A DNA stretch of 64,000 nt from Neorhizobium populisoli. Lineage in GTDB: Bacteria; Pseudomonadota; Alphaproteobacteria; Rhizobiales; Rhizobiaceae. Both the position numbers and the translations under genes were made by a program. The stretch's first letter is position 1. Each line of letters begins with the position of its first letter. Shown here one piece after another: positions 25,961-34,212 of this stretch. The notes below the pieces were generated by a model. The model did not search any database. It was not told where the DNA came from and was given only the letters and a program-made list of their open reading frames with translations. Location of the stretch: positions 372,001 through 436,000 of the forward strand of contig NZ_JAHYCB010000001.1 of the NCBI RefSeq assembly GCF_019430945.1, in the 5' to 3' direction.

Positions 25961-27058
25961 TCAGCCACCGATCCGCCGCTCGTCTTCCCCGAAGAGATGA
26001 CATCTTTCGGCGGGAATGCTCACGGAGAGCTTGTCTCCGGCCGCGATGCTGCGCTGGCCGTCGAGGGCTACCGTCAGGGTTTGTCTGTCGTCGAGATTGC
26101 CATAGGCGATCGTCTGGCCGCCGAGGCGTTCCACATGCATAACCGTGAACGTACCGAGCGAAACGCCATCGGGCGAAACGCCGCCAGCGCCTTCAGCGAC
26201 AATATGTTCAGGCCGCACGCCGAGCGTCAGCGGGGCGCCCTGCCCGACTGGCACCGGCTGTGGCAGGGTCAGCTGCTTGCCGGCAAGGTTCAGGACGACG
26301 CTATCGTCTTGCGATGCGGCGACGGCGACCGACAGGAAATTCATCTTCGGCGAGCCGATGAAGCCCGCGACGAAACGATTGACCGGCTTATTGTAGATAT
26401 CGAGCGGCGAACCGTGCTGCTCGATGACGCCGGCGCGCAGCACGACGATGCGGTCGGCGAGCGTCATCGCCTCCACCTGATCGTGCGTGACATAGATCAT
26501 CGTCGCGCCGATATCGGCATGCAGCTTGGCGATCTCGACGCGGGTCTGGACACGCAGTTCCGCATCGAGGTTCGACAGCGGCTCGTCGAACAGGAAGATT
26601 TTCGGATCGCGGACAATGGCGCGGCCGATCGCGACGCGCTGGCGCTGGCCGCCGGAAAGCTGTTTCGGCTTGCGGTCGAGAAGATGGGTGATCTGCAGGA
26701 TATCGGCGGCCTTGCGGACGCGGGTGTCGATCTCCGGCTTCGGCATCTTGGCCGTTTCCAGACCGAAGGACATGTTCTTGTAGACGTTCATATGCGGGTA
26801 GAGCGCATAGGACTGGAAGACCATGGCGACGCCGCGCCGTGCGGCAGCGACCTCGTTCATGCGCGCGCCGCCGACGGCAAGATCGCCGCTGGTAATCGGC
26901 TCCAGGCCGGCGATCATCCGCAGCAGCGTCGATTTTCCGCAGCCCGACGGGCCGACGAAAACGACGAACTCGCCCGCGGCGATATCGAGATCGACGCCGC
27001 GGATCACGTCCACCGCGCCGAAGCTCTTGGTCACCTTTTTCAAAGCCAGTGATGTCAC
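25961..27058 (-). CDS. Sugar ABC transporter ATP-binding protein (UgpC/MsmK type)
   Basis: A 365-residue ATPase powering the importer. Walker A is GPSGCGKST, the signature is LSGGQRQRVAIGRAIVRDPK, Walker B is IFLFDEPLSNLDAELR, and the switch His is in VTHDQVEA. The C-terminal TOBE/OB domain (about 235-365) is the regulatory region shared by MalK, UgpC and MsmK. It lies between the MalG-type permease and the binding-protein gene. Confidence 0.95.
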   Translation of the reverse strand: MTSLALKKVTKSFGAVDVIRGVDLDIAAGEFVVFVGPSGCGKSTLLRMIAGLEPITSGDLAVGGARMNEVAAARRGVAMVFQSYALYPHMNVYKNMSFGLETAKMPKPEIDTRVRKAADILQITHLLDRKPKQLSGGQRQRVAIGRAIVRDPKIFLFDEPLSNLDAELRVQTRVEIAKLHADIGATMIYVTHDQVEAMTLADRIVVLRAGVIEQHGSPLDIYNKPVNRFVAGFIGSPKMNFLSVAVAASQDDSVVLNLAGKQLTLPQPVPVGQGAPLTLGVRPEHIVAEGAGGVSPDGVSLGTFTVMHVERLGGQTIAYGNLDDRQTLTVALDGQRSIAAGDKLSVSIPAERCHLFGEDERRIGG

Positions 27059-27106
27059 GTCTTTATGTCCTTCGAAATCTCTTGTTCCCTCGACATCTCT
27101 GGGCCG

Positions 27107-27994
27107 TCAGCGCTTCATGCCGGTCGTCGCGATGCCCTCGATGAGCAGCCGCTGGAACAGGACGAAGAGGATGAAGACGGGCAGAACGGTCAGCGTCGAC
27201 ATGGCGAAAAGCGCGCTCCAGTCCGACTGGGCGGTGGCGTCCACAAAGGTCCTAAGACCAAGCTGCGCCGTGTATTTCTCGATGTCGTTCAGATAGATGA
27301 GCGGGGCGAAGAAATCGTCCCAAGTCCAGATGAAGGAAAAGACCGCGGCCGTCGCCAGAACCGGGGTCGAGAGCGGCAGGATGACCTTGAGAAAAATCCT
27401 CAAGGGTCCGCAGCCATCCATGACCGCCGCCTCGTCCAGCTCGCGCGGAATGCCACGGAAGAACTGCACCATCAGGAATACGAAGAACGCGTCGATGGCG
27501 AGGAATTTCGGCACGACGAGCGGCATGATCGTGTTGACCCAGCCGAGCTTCAGGAACAGCACATATTGCGGGATCAGCACCGCATGCTGCGGCATCATCA
27601 GCGTGCCGAGCATCAGCGCGAACCAGAAGCCCCTGCCCCTGAAGCGCAACCGCGTGAAGGCATAGGCCGCCATCGAGCAGGAGATCAGGTTGCCGATCAC
27701 CACCAGGATGCAGACGACCAGCGAATTGAAGAACATCTGGCCGAAACCGACGCTCAGGCCGTTCCAACCACGGCGATAGGCATCGGCGGAAAAGGCGTGC
27801 GGCAGGAGCGAGGTCGAGGTGAAGATTTCGTCATCCGGCTTGAACGAACTGGCGATCATCCAGAGCAGCGGATAGAGCATCACGAAGCTGACGGCGACGA
27901 GCGCCGCATAGATGAAGGCGCGGGCCAGCGGCGAGCGCTCCGAGACTTCCTTTTCGCTCCGTGCGATTGCAGCGGTCATGGTCGCTTCAGTCAT
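27107..27994 (-). CDS. Sugar ABC transporter permease (MalG type)
   Basis: 295 residues with six predicted helices and the EAA loop ELDEAAVMDGCGPLRIFLKV that docks the ATPase. The C-terminus ends GIATTGMKR, as in MalG-type subunits. Its start overlaps the end of the MalF-type gene by 8 bases, so translation is coupled. It pairs with that subunit to form the membrane channel. Confidence 0.94.
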   Translation of the reverse strand: MTEATMTAAIARSEKEVSERSPLARAFIYAALVAVSFVMLYPLLWMIASSFKPDDEIFTSTSLLPHAFSADAYRRGWNGLSVGFGQMFFNSLVVCILVVIGNLISCSMAAYAFTRLRFRGRGFWFALMLGTLMMPQHAVLIPQYVLFLKLGWVNTIMPLVVPKFLAIDAFFVFLMVQFFRGIPRELDEAAVMDGCGPLRIFLKVILPLSTPVLATAAVFSFIWTWDDFFAPLIYLNDIEKYTAQLGLRTFVDATAQSDWSALFAMSTLTVLPVFILFVLFQRLLIEGIATTGMKR

Positions 27995-28910
27995 CGTAAT
28001 GCACCCAGTATCTTGCCGACAGGAAGGACATCGCGGTGAAGAAGGCGATGATCACCACCAGCACCCAGGCCAGCGCCGAGGCGTAACCGAAGCGGAAATT
28101 GGTGAAGGCTTCCTGGTAGAGGTAGAGCGTATAGAACAGCGTGGAATCGATCGGCCCGCCGGTTCCGTCGCTGATGATGAAGGCCGAGGTGAAGGCCTTG
28201 AACGCATCGATGGTGATGATGACCGCGTTGAAGAAGATGACGGGCGTCAGAAGCGGCAGCGTGATCTTGAAAAACTGCCGTGCAGGGCTCGCGCCATCGA
28301 GGCTGGCCGCCTCATACATGTCCTTGGGGATTTGCCGGAGGCCGGCAAGGAAGATGATCATCGACGAACCGAACTGCCACACCGCAAGCAGGACCAGCGT
28401 GTAGATCGAGGTCGAGGGATTGGAAATCCAGCTCGGTCCTTCGTAACCGAACAGCATGTTGAGCGCCTGATTGAGCAGGCCATCGCCGCTGAAAACCTGC
28501 CGCCAGAGCACGGCGATCGCCACGCTGCCACCGACGAGTGACGGGAGATAGAAGATCGCCCGAAACAGCGACAGGCCTTTGAGCCCCTTGTTCAGCGCGA
28601 CCGCGACGCCGAGCGCGAAGAGCAGCTTCAACGGTACCGACAGGAGGACGAAGGTGAAGGTGACATTCATCGCCGTCCAGAAACGGTCGTCATCGGTGGC
28701 GATGCGCAGATAGTTTTCGGCACCCACCCAATGCGGCGCGTTGAGGCCGGAATAATCCGTCAGCGACAGATAAAAGGACGCGACCGCAGGGCCGAGCGTC
28801 AGCACGAAAAAGCCGATCAGCCACGGCGCCAGGAAGCCGTAACCGGCCAGCTGGTCCTGGAGGCGCGCAAAACGCCCCACGTCGGGGCTGGTATCGCCCA
28901 TGCTCGCCAT
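27987..28910 (-). CDS. Sugar ABC transporter permease (MalF type)
   Basis: About 307 residues from the ATG at 28910 (MASMGDTSPDVGRFARLQDQ). It has six predicted helices and the EAA motif YEAASLDGASPARQFFKITL. Three starts are possible. 28901 is only three codons further in; 28979 sits directly against GGAGGAG, which is too close to be efficient. It is the first gene of the minus-strand operon MalF-type, MalG-type, ATPase, binding protein, DUF2264. The promoter lies in the divergent gap to the GH88 gene. Confidence 0.92.
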   Translation of the reverse strand: MASMGDTSPDVGRFARLQDQLAGYGFLAPWLIGFFVLTLGPAVASFYLSLTDYSGLNAPHWVGAENYLRIATDDDRFWTAMNVTFTFVLLSVPLKLLFALGVAVALNKGLKGLSLFRAIFYLPSLVGGSVAIAVLWRQVFSGDGLLNQALNMLFGYEGPSWISNPSTSIYTLVLLAVWQFGSSMIIFLAGLRQIPKDMYEAASLDGASPARQFFKITLPLLTPVIFFNAVIITIDAFKAFTSAFIISDGTGGPIDSTLFYTLYLYQEAFTNFRFGYASALAWVLVVIIAFFTAMSFLSARYWVHYDD

Positions 28911-28988
28911 TCGCCAAAATCCCCTGCAATCCGGAAAAGGCCGGAAGCGCGCAGCAAAGCCGCGGCTGAAACCGGTCATCTCCTCCAA

Positions 28989-29060
28989 TAATCATCAACG
29001 TAAATTGCGAAAAAACTAACGTCAATAGAAATTTTCTCCATTGACGAAAACTCAACGAAA
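28989..29060. promoter_or_regulatory. Divergent promoter/operator between the ABC importer and the GH88 gene
   Basis: An AT-rich 70-base interval. A perfect inverted repeat CGTCAAT (29020-29026) / ATTGACG (29040-29046) is centred at 29033, and related TCAACG words occur on either side (about 28995 and 29053). Because the two transcripts diverge here and a LacI regulator is encoded downstream of the GH88 gene, this is the likely operator. LacI sites often centre on CG; this one has a wider spacing, so the exact half-sites are uncertain. Confidence 0.55.
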
Positions 29061-29096
29061 ATGCGAAAACATCGCGAAACTTCAATGAGGCGATCC

Positions 29097-30284
29097 ATGT
29101 TGGCCGAAGCGAACAACTATTTCAAAACCGTGCAGTCGGGCTCCGCAGCCACATCGACGCGCCATCAGCAGGCGCTGGAACGTTGCCTGGACCGCCTGCG
29201 CACGACCATGCCGGTGATCGGGTTACGTAATCCAAAGATCGGACTGGCGGACAATACCTGGTCCTATTGCGGGCCTTATGACTGGGTGGTGAGCTTTCTG
29301 GCTGGTCAATACTGGCTGGGGCTTTCGCTGACCGGCGATCCGGTTTTCCTGAATGCAGCACGGGCCCGGCGGGCGATCTTTCGCGGCATTCTGCGCAATC
29401 GCGATGCGCAGGACCACGATCTGGGCTTTCAGTATTCGCTCGCCTGCATCAGCGACTATCTACTGACCGGCGACCGCGAACCGCGCGACATGGCGCTGGA
29501 GGCGGCCAATGTGCTGATGAACCGCTACCGTCCGGAGGGTCGTTATATCCAGGCCTGGAACCCGCGATCGGTCCACGGTGCTTTCCGCCCGGATTTTTCC
29601 AACGGAAGGGTGATCGCCGATACGATGCAGAACCTCGCCCTGCTCTATTGGGCCTATGACGAGACCTGCCGCACCGACTTCAAGGAAGCGGCGGACGGAC
29701 ATGCGGAAACCACGATGGCGCATCTGGTGCGCCCGGATGCCACGAGTTTCCATACATTCGCATTCGATCCGGTCAGCGGCAAACCGCTGCGCGGCCAGAC
29801 GCATCAGGGTTATGCGGACGATTCCTGCTGGTCGCGCGGCCAGGCCTGGATGATCCATGGCTTTGCGCAATGTGCGCTGAAGACCGGCAACCAGGCCTAT
29901 GCCGACGTGGCGCGTCGTCTTGCTGCGAAAGCACAGGAATTGATGGGCGACGACAGCGTTCCGGTGTGGGACTACTCGGTTCCGGAACCGAAGACGGATT
30001 ATCGCGACAGTTCGGCTGCGGCGATCATGGCGGCCGGTCTCTTCATTCTCGCGGATGTCTGCGACGAGGACGAAGCGGCCCGTTGGCGGGAATTCGGCAA
30101 CCGGCTGCTCGGCGGCCTGCTCGATAGCTGCGACCTGACGACCGATCCGAATGCCTTGGGCCTCCTGGCGCACGGGGCGGCGCATGTGACCTCCGGTTTT
30201 GCCGACAACATGCTTCCCTATGGCGACTACTATTTCATGGAGGCGCTGATGCGCTCCCTTGGGCACAGGCAGTTCTTCTGGTAG
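29097..30284 (+). CDS. GH88 unsaturated glucuronyl hydrolase
   Basis: Cytoplasmic hydrolase that removes 4,5-unsaturated uronic acid from the non-reducing end of oligosaccharides made by polysaccharide lyases. The 395-residue product has the GH88 alpha6/alpha6-barrel motifs and both key aspartates: D108 in DHDLGFQYS and D175 in GRVIADTMQN, matching D88 and D149 of Bacillus UGL. RGQTHQGYADDSCWSRGQAW and DYRDSSAAAI also match. The ATG at 29097 has AGGCG at good spacing; ATGs at 29061 and 29085 are less well placed. No signal peptide is present, so the substrate must be imported, consistent with the divergent ABC operon. Confidence 0.92.
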   Translation: MLAEANNYFKTVQSGSAATSTRHQQALERCLDRLRTTMPVIGLRNPKIGLADNTWSYCGPYDWVVSFLAGQYWLGLSLTGDPVFLNAARARRAIFRGILRNRDAQDHDLGFQYSLACISDYLLTGDREPRDMALEAANVLMNRYRPEGRYIQAWNPRSVHGAFRPDFSNGRVIADTMQNLALLYWAYDETCRTDFKEAADGHAETTMAHLVRPDATSFHTFAFDPVSGKPLRGQTHQGYADDSCWSRGQAWMIHGFAQCALKTGNQAYADVARRLAAKAQELMGDDSVPVWDYSVPEPKTDYRDSSAAAIMAAGLFILADVCDEDEAARWREFGNRLLGGLLDSCDLTTDPNALGLLAHGAAHVTSGFADNMLPYGDYYFMEALMRSLGHRQFFW

Positions 30285-30349
30285 AGGCTGGGCAGGTTTT
30301 GACGCGATTGAAGGATTGATCTTGCGAACGAAAGGCCGGGACATTGTCG

Positions 30350-31405
30350 ATGGATGACGGTTCGGAAGATGCCGGCGCGCCGAAGCTGAAGCATATCGCG
30401 GATGCCGCCGGCGTTTCGATCGCCTCGGTCTCCAAGGTGCTGAACAATCGCGGCGGCGTCGGTTACGAAAGCCGCCAGCGCATTCTTGATGCCGCCGAAC
30501 GGTTCGGCTATCAGGGGCGCGCGGCCCGCACATTGCAACGCGCCGGCGTCACCAATACCGCCTTCGTCATCCCGGCCGAATATTACTCCCGCTCGCAGTT
30601 CTACGAGGAAGTCATCCGCGGCGCGCTGGACGAGGCCGTTGCCAATTCGTTGAAGATCGACGTACGGCTTGTGCCGCTCAATCCCAAACTGCTCGCACCG
30701 GAAATCGACGGTATCATCAAGGATATGCAGCCCGGCGCGCTGATCATGCTGGGCGTCGATAACCCCGTCATCATCGACCGACTGGCCGAGAGCGGACTGC
30801 CGACCGTCATCATCAACGGGATGGACCGCAGCATGCGGCTTTCCTGCGTGCTGCCGGACAACTGGTCGGCCGGCTGGCTCGCCACACGCACCTTGTTGCA
30901 GGCCGGTCACCGCGAGATCGTGCATGTTTCGCTGGCGCATCGCCTTTCGATGCAGCGGCGCCTCGAAGGGTTCCGCATCGCGCTGGAGGAGGCCGGGATC
31001 GAGTTCGTTCCAGAACGTCATGTCTTCGATCTGGAAGGCCTGGGTTTCGGCGAGGCGGACACGCAAAATGCCATCCGCGCCGCACTGAAGGCCGGACGTT
31101 TCAAGGATGCGACCGCCTTCTTCTGCGGCACCGACCTTGTTGCCGTCGGCGTCATGCAGGCGCTGTCCGACGAAAACCTTTCGGTGCCGGACGATTATTC
31201 GATCATCGGGCTCGACGATATCGCCATTGCCCGCCACAGCCGGCCGCCGCTCAACACGATCCGTATCGACCGCGCCGAACTCGGCCGGGCCGGCGTGCAG
31301 TTGCTGATGGAGCGGATTTCCGATCCGGAGGCCAATGTGCGCCGTGTCAATCTCGGCGTAAAACTGATCGAGCGGGCGTCGATCGGCGCTCCACGCAAAG
31401 GCTGA
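30350..31405 (+). CDS. LacI-family transcriptional regulator of the GH88/ABC locus
   Basis: A 351-residue repressor-type protein. The N-terminal helix-turn-helix is LKHIADAAGVSIASVSKVLN followed by the hinge region; residues about 70-340 form the periplasmic-binding-like effector domain (SIIGLDDIAIARHSRPPLNT near the end). The ATG at 30350 is preferred to a TTG six bases upstream. It follows the GH88 gene by 65 bases on the same strand. It probably senses an unsaturated uronyl sugar and controls the divergent promoter. Its stop abuts the stop of the convergent hydrolase. Confidence 0.93.
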   Translation: MDDGSEDAGAPKLKHIADAAGVSIASVSKVLNNRGGVGYESRQRILDAAERFGYQGRAARTLQRAGVTNTAFVIPAEYYSRSQFYEEVIRGALDEAVANSLKIDVRLVPLNPKLLAPEIDGIIKDMQPGALIMLGVDNPVIIDRLAESGLPTVIINGMDRSMRLSCVLPDNWSAGWLATRTLLQAGHREIVHVSLAHRLSMQRRLEGFRIALEEAGIEFVPERHVFDLEGLGFGEADTQNAIRAALKAGRFKDATAFFCGTDLVAVGVMQALSDENLSVPDDYSIIGLDDIAIARHSRPPLNTIRIDRAELGRAGVQLLMERISDPEANVRRVNLGVKLIERASIGAPRKG

Positions 31406-32041
31406 TCAGAGGCGATCCGCCCAGTCCCTTACCGTCTTCGCCATCGTCGCGAGATGATCGGCGGCTGAAAAGCCGGAGATTTTCTTGCGCGGCTTTAGGT
31501 CGTGGTCGCCATCTTCCAGCCAAAGAAGCTTTATCCGGTCGGAAAGATCGTAACCCGGCACTTCGTCCTTGGTGCCGAACTCGTCGCGTGTTCCCTGGCA
31601 GATCAAGGTCGGCGTCTTCAGGTCCTTAAGATGCGCGGTTCGGAGCTGTTCCGGCTTGGCCGGCGGATGGAACGGGTAACCGAGGCAGAGCAAGCCGGCG
31701 ATCAGGCCCTGCTCATAGACCTCGTCGGCGATCATGCTCGCCACACGCCCGCCCATCGACTTGCCGCCGATGATGAGCGGGCCTTTGATGCCGAGATCGG
31801 CGATTGCAGAAAGGTACTCCGGCTTGACGAGCTCCGCCTTCGGCGGCGGCTTGCGCTGGTCGGATGTGCGGCGGGCGGCCATATAGCCGAACTCGAACCG
31901 GGCGACGCGGAATCCTTGATCTGCCAAGGCTTTAGATGCCGCGGTCATGGATGCGGAATCCATCGGAGCGCCGGCTCCGTGCGCTAGCAGAATCGTCGTG
32001 CCGGCATCATCCGGTCCTTCGATCAAAAAGCGTTCGGACAT
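31406..32041 (-). CDS. Alpha/beta hydrolase, KANL3/Tex30-like family
   Basis: A 211-residue hydrolase. The start at ATG 32041 (MSERFLIEGPDDAG) has GGGAGAGG upstream; the longer frame runs into the RIME-like repeat and is rejected. ILLAHGAGAPMDS contributes the oxyanion loop, the nucleophile elbow is IIGGKSMGGRVAS (Ser in GKSMG), and the acid/His follow in QGTRDEFG and LEDGDHDLKP. Substrate unknown. Confidence 0.88.
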   Translation of the reverse strand: MSERFLIEGPDDAGTTILLAHGAGAPMDSASMTAASKALADQGFRVARFEFGYMAARRTSDQRKPPPKAELVKPEYLSAIADLGIKGPLIIGGKSMGGRVASMIADEVYEQGLIAGLLCLGYPFHPPAKPEQLRTAHLKDLKTPTLICQGTRDEFGTKDEVPGYDLSDRIKLLWLEDGDHDLKPRKKISGFSAADHLATMAKTVRDWADRL

Positions 32042-32105
32042 GATTTTCTGCCTCTCCCGGTGCCCACAGGGCAATCGTATATAAGTTTTCGGCGGTGCCA
32101 CACCC

Positions 32106-32243
32106 TCCCTTCTTCCCCTTTGCGGGGAAGATGTCAGCGGCGCTGACAGATGGGGGTGGAGCCACGAACCCGACGTTAGAGTTTGCTGAACCACCCCATC
32201 TGTCGCCGCTGGCGACATCGTCCCCGCAAGGGGGAAGACTGGA
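32106..32243. repeat. RIME-like palindromic intergenic element, copy 1
   Basis: About 138 bases bounded by long imperfect inverted repeats (TCCCTTCTTCCCCTTTGCGG ... and its complement ending at 32243). Inside each arm is a small palindrome: left TGTCAGCGGCGCTGACA, right TGTCGCCGCTGGCGACA. The centre reads GTTTGCTGAACCACCCC. It is the same element as at 47551-47687 and 59396-59535. The layout agrees with the rhizobial RIME family; no protein is encoded. Confidence 0.85.
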
Positions 32244-32402
32244 GGTCGCGGCATCCCTCGTATTCCAGATTTGATGACCTGCATCTGCCCATTTCCATAT
32301 CAGACCTCCCATTAGGACCAAAGTCCGACAGACCTTTTTTGGCGGAACGAAACTTTCCGCACTCACGTTCTTCGGCCACTTCAACCCAAGAGGAGACTGG
32401 CT

Positions 32403-32792
32403 ATGAAGAAGATTATCCTTATGACCGCAGCACTCGGTCTTGCCGCTACCGGCGCACTTGCTCAGCAGAGCACCGTCAACGGCGCCGTCGGTGGCGCAGT
32501 CACCGGCGCGATTGTCGGCGGCCCGATCGGCGCAGCCGTCGGCGGCGTTGTCGGTGCCGCAGCCGGCACCGTCATCGATCCGCCGCCGGAGCGCGTCGTC
32601 ACCTATGTCCAGCAGCAGCCGATGCAGCAGTCGGTCGTGGTCAAGGAGCGCGTCGTGGTCGGTCAGCCGATCCCGCAGCAGGTCGTCCTGACCCCAGTTC
32701 CGGAAGCCCCGAACTACTCCTATGCAGTCGTCAATCAGCAGCGTGTCATCGTCGATCCGCGCACCCACACCGTCGTGCAGGTCGTCAACTAA
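32403..32792 (+). CDS. DUF1236 secreted protein with glycine-zipper segment
   Basis: 129 residues. Signal peptide MKKIILMTAALGLAATGALA; then a glycine zipper (VGGAVTGAIVGGPIGAAVGG, residues about 29-56) able to insert in or pack at a membrane; then the DUF1236 repeat-like region (RVVTYVQQQPMQQSVVVKE ... QRVIVDPRTHTVVQVVN). Preceded by GAGGAGA and followed by a strong terminator, so monocistronic. Rhizobia carry several paralogues of unknown function, probably envelope-associated. Confidence 0.88.
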   Translation: MKKIILMTAALGLAATGALAQQSTVNGAVGGAVTGAIVGGPIGAAVGGVVGAAAGTVIDPPPERVVTYVQQQPMQQSVVVKERVVVGQPIPQQVVLTPVPEAPNYSYAVVNQQRVIVDPRTHTVVQVVN

Positions 32793-32805
32793 GCAGCGTC
32801 ATTTC

Positions 32806-32839
32806 AAAGCCGTCGCACTGTCTGGTGCGGCGGCTTTTT
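32806..32839 (+). terminator. Terminator of the DUF1236 gene
   Basis: AAAGCCGTCGCAC pairs with GTGCGGCGGCTTT around TGTCTG, followed by TTTT. Confidence 0.9.
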
Positions 32840-32871
32840 AATACCTGAAAAAATCTGCGCATTTTTTTGAA

Positions 32872-32906
32872 AACGCACGGAACCGATCCCGGCTCCGTGC
32901 GTTTTT
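32872..32906 (+). terminator. Second terminator-like hairpin, 30 bases upstream of a DUF982 gene
   Basis: CGCACGGA (32874-32881) pairs with TCCGTGCG (32894-32901), followed by TTTTT. It lies after the DUF1236 terminator and just before the DUF982 ribosome site. It is either a back-up terminator or an attenuator in the DUF982 leader. Confidence 0.7.
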
Positions 32907-32935
32907 GTCTGTTGGCATCAGGGAGGAGACTGAAC

Positions 32936-33178
32936 ATGCCTCAGGCAAGCTGGCAGAAACCGGTACGCGTTGCATTCGGCCATCTCGGCACGGAAACCAT
33001 CAATGGACCTTTCGAGGCTCTGGCCTTGTTGACGGATCGCTGGCCCGACCTGCGCGGACCGCATTTCGTCAAGGCAAGAAGCGTGTGCCGCGCAGCGGTG
33101 GATGGGCGGCGTTCCCCGGAGGAGGCACGCCAGCACTTCGAGCAGGCGGTAAGCGAAGCGCAATTGCATCTGAATTGA
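32936..33178 (+). CDS. DUF982 protein
   Basis: An 80-residue protein starting MPQASWQKPVRVAFGHLGTE at the ATG at 32936 with GGAGGAG upstream. The INGPFEALALLTDRWPDLRG block and C-terminal helix match DUF982. It is paralogous to the gene at 19989-20246. The function of the family is unknown; the terminator-like hairpin in its leader hints at regulated transcription. Confidence 0.85.
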   Translation: MPQASWQKPVRVAFGHLGTETINGPFEALALLTDRWPDLRGPHFVKARSVCRAAVDGRRSPEEARQHFEQAVSEAQLHLN

Positions 33179-33180
33179 AC

Positions 33181-33206
33181 AAAGCCGGCCATAGACCGGC
33201 TTTTTT
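33181..33206 (+). terminator. Terminator of the DUF982 gene
   Basis: AAGCCGG pairs with CCGGCTT around CCATAGA, followed by TTTT. It starts within three bases of the stop codon and may also serve the convergent ChrR-like gene. Confidence 0.85.
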
Positions 33207-33223
33207 GCTTCAGAGAAATCGGT

Positions 33224-33868
33224 TCAAAGACCGAGAATATCGCCCAGCAACCGGATGGTAGAGCCGGACAGGGCGATCGGCGCGAAGAGAACGGAGAAAC
33301 AGACGCACGGTCCGGTATCACCCGCGACCGGGCGGTGATCGAGCGTTTCATCGGCAACCGACACGTCGCCTTCGCCGAAATTGCCACGATGGTCGTGAAA
33401 CTCCCCTCCAAGAACCAGGGTCAATTCCAGTCCATGATGGCCGTGATGCGGCAGGGCTCTGCCGGGTCTCGCCCAGAGCAGGCTGGTTTCGACGTCCGGG
33501 GACTTTTCGATCACATGCTGGCGAAGGCCCGGCAGTTTCGGTTTCCACGGGATATCGAGAAGATCCCTGCCGGCATAACCGCGCAGAGATCGCGGCAACT
33601 GTCCGTCCCGGGATATGAGCGAAGGCTTTTCTTCCGCCGGAGCAGTAGACGAAAATATCCTCTGCAGCAGCGCATCGCGCGATGCGAGCTTCAAGGGCTG
33701 GTTGTCGTTCAGAGCCTGACCTGCAAGATGTTCCAAGGTCCGCGCGAAACGCACCGCAGGCTTGCGCATTTCAAGATGCGATCCGATCAAAACATGGGCG
33801 GGCTCCGGAAGCGCTCCGGAGACATATTGCGCAATCAGAAGATCAAGCCGTTCAAGATTAAGTCGCAT
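33224..33868 (-). CDS. ChrR-like anti-sigma factor that lacks the zinc cysteines of the sigma-binding domain
   Basis: 214 residues in two domains. The N-terminal anti-sigma region (LDLLIAQYVSGALPEPAHVL) fits ChrR. In Rhodobacter ChrR zinc is held by H6, H31, C35 and C38; here position 31 is His, but 6, 35 and 38 are Glu, Arg and Ala, so the site is gone. The C-terminal cupin keeps its metal ligands: H142, H144 and E148 (PHHGHHGLELT) and H178 (DETLDHRPV). Classical partners are ECF sigma factors of the RpoE type encoded just upstream; none is present in 33869-34212. It may use another mode of sigma binding or act as a stand-alone cupin. Confidence 0.82.
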   Translation of the reverse strand: MRLNLERLDLLIAQYVSGALPEPAHVLIGSHLEMRKPAVRFARTLEHLAGQALNDNQPLKLASRDALLQRIFSSTAPAEEKPSLISRDGQLPRSLRGYAGRDLLDIPWKPKLPGLRQHVIEKSPDVETSLLWARPGRALPHHGHHGLELTLVLGGEFHDHRGNFGEGDVSVADETLDHRPVAGDTGPCVCFSVLFAPIALSGSTIRLLGDILGL

Positions 33869-34212
33869 ATCCGATGGCCAATCCCGTGCTTCAGATCCAC
33901 GTTCTGCACGATGAATCCAGAAGTGACACGGCTAGGTATTCTGCTTCAACCACAATTGATATACGTACGGCAGGCCTTTTGGATTACCGCTTTCCAAAAC
34001 AATAATGACTATTTTTGCAACGGCGGACCGTCCCATTTTGGCACAGACCATATTTATCAGGCCGCGTTGGAAGAGGCCGGCGCCGCCGCTCGTTGCCGGA
34101 AGATGGATTTTGCAGATGCCAGCGTCTTCCAGAAACAGAATTTCTTGCCGTCCGGTGCTTGTCCGCCGAAAAGTCCGAGCTTAAATCAGCGAAGAACAAG
34201 AAGGCTTCCCCG
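33869..34212. other. Divergent intergenic region between the ChrR-like and cysteine synthase genes
   Basis: 344 bases without a supported gene. A 61-codon frame from ATG 34005 has no ribosome site and a composition unlike protein. No sigma factor gene or repeat was found; promoters for both flanking genes are expected here. Confidence 0.5.

Noticed and set aside
34005..34190. 61-codon frame from ATG 34005 before the cysteine synthase gene
   Set aside because: No ribosome site and an Arg/Pro-rich composition; treated as non-coding.
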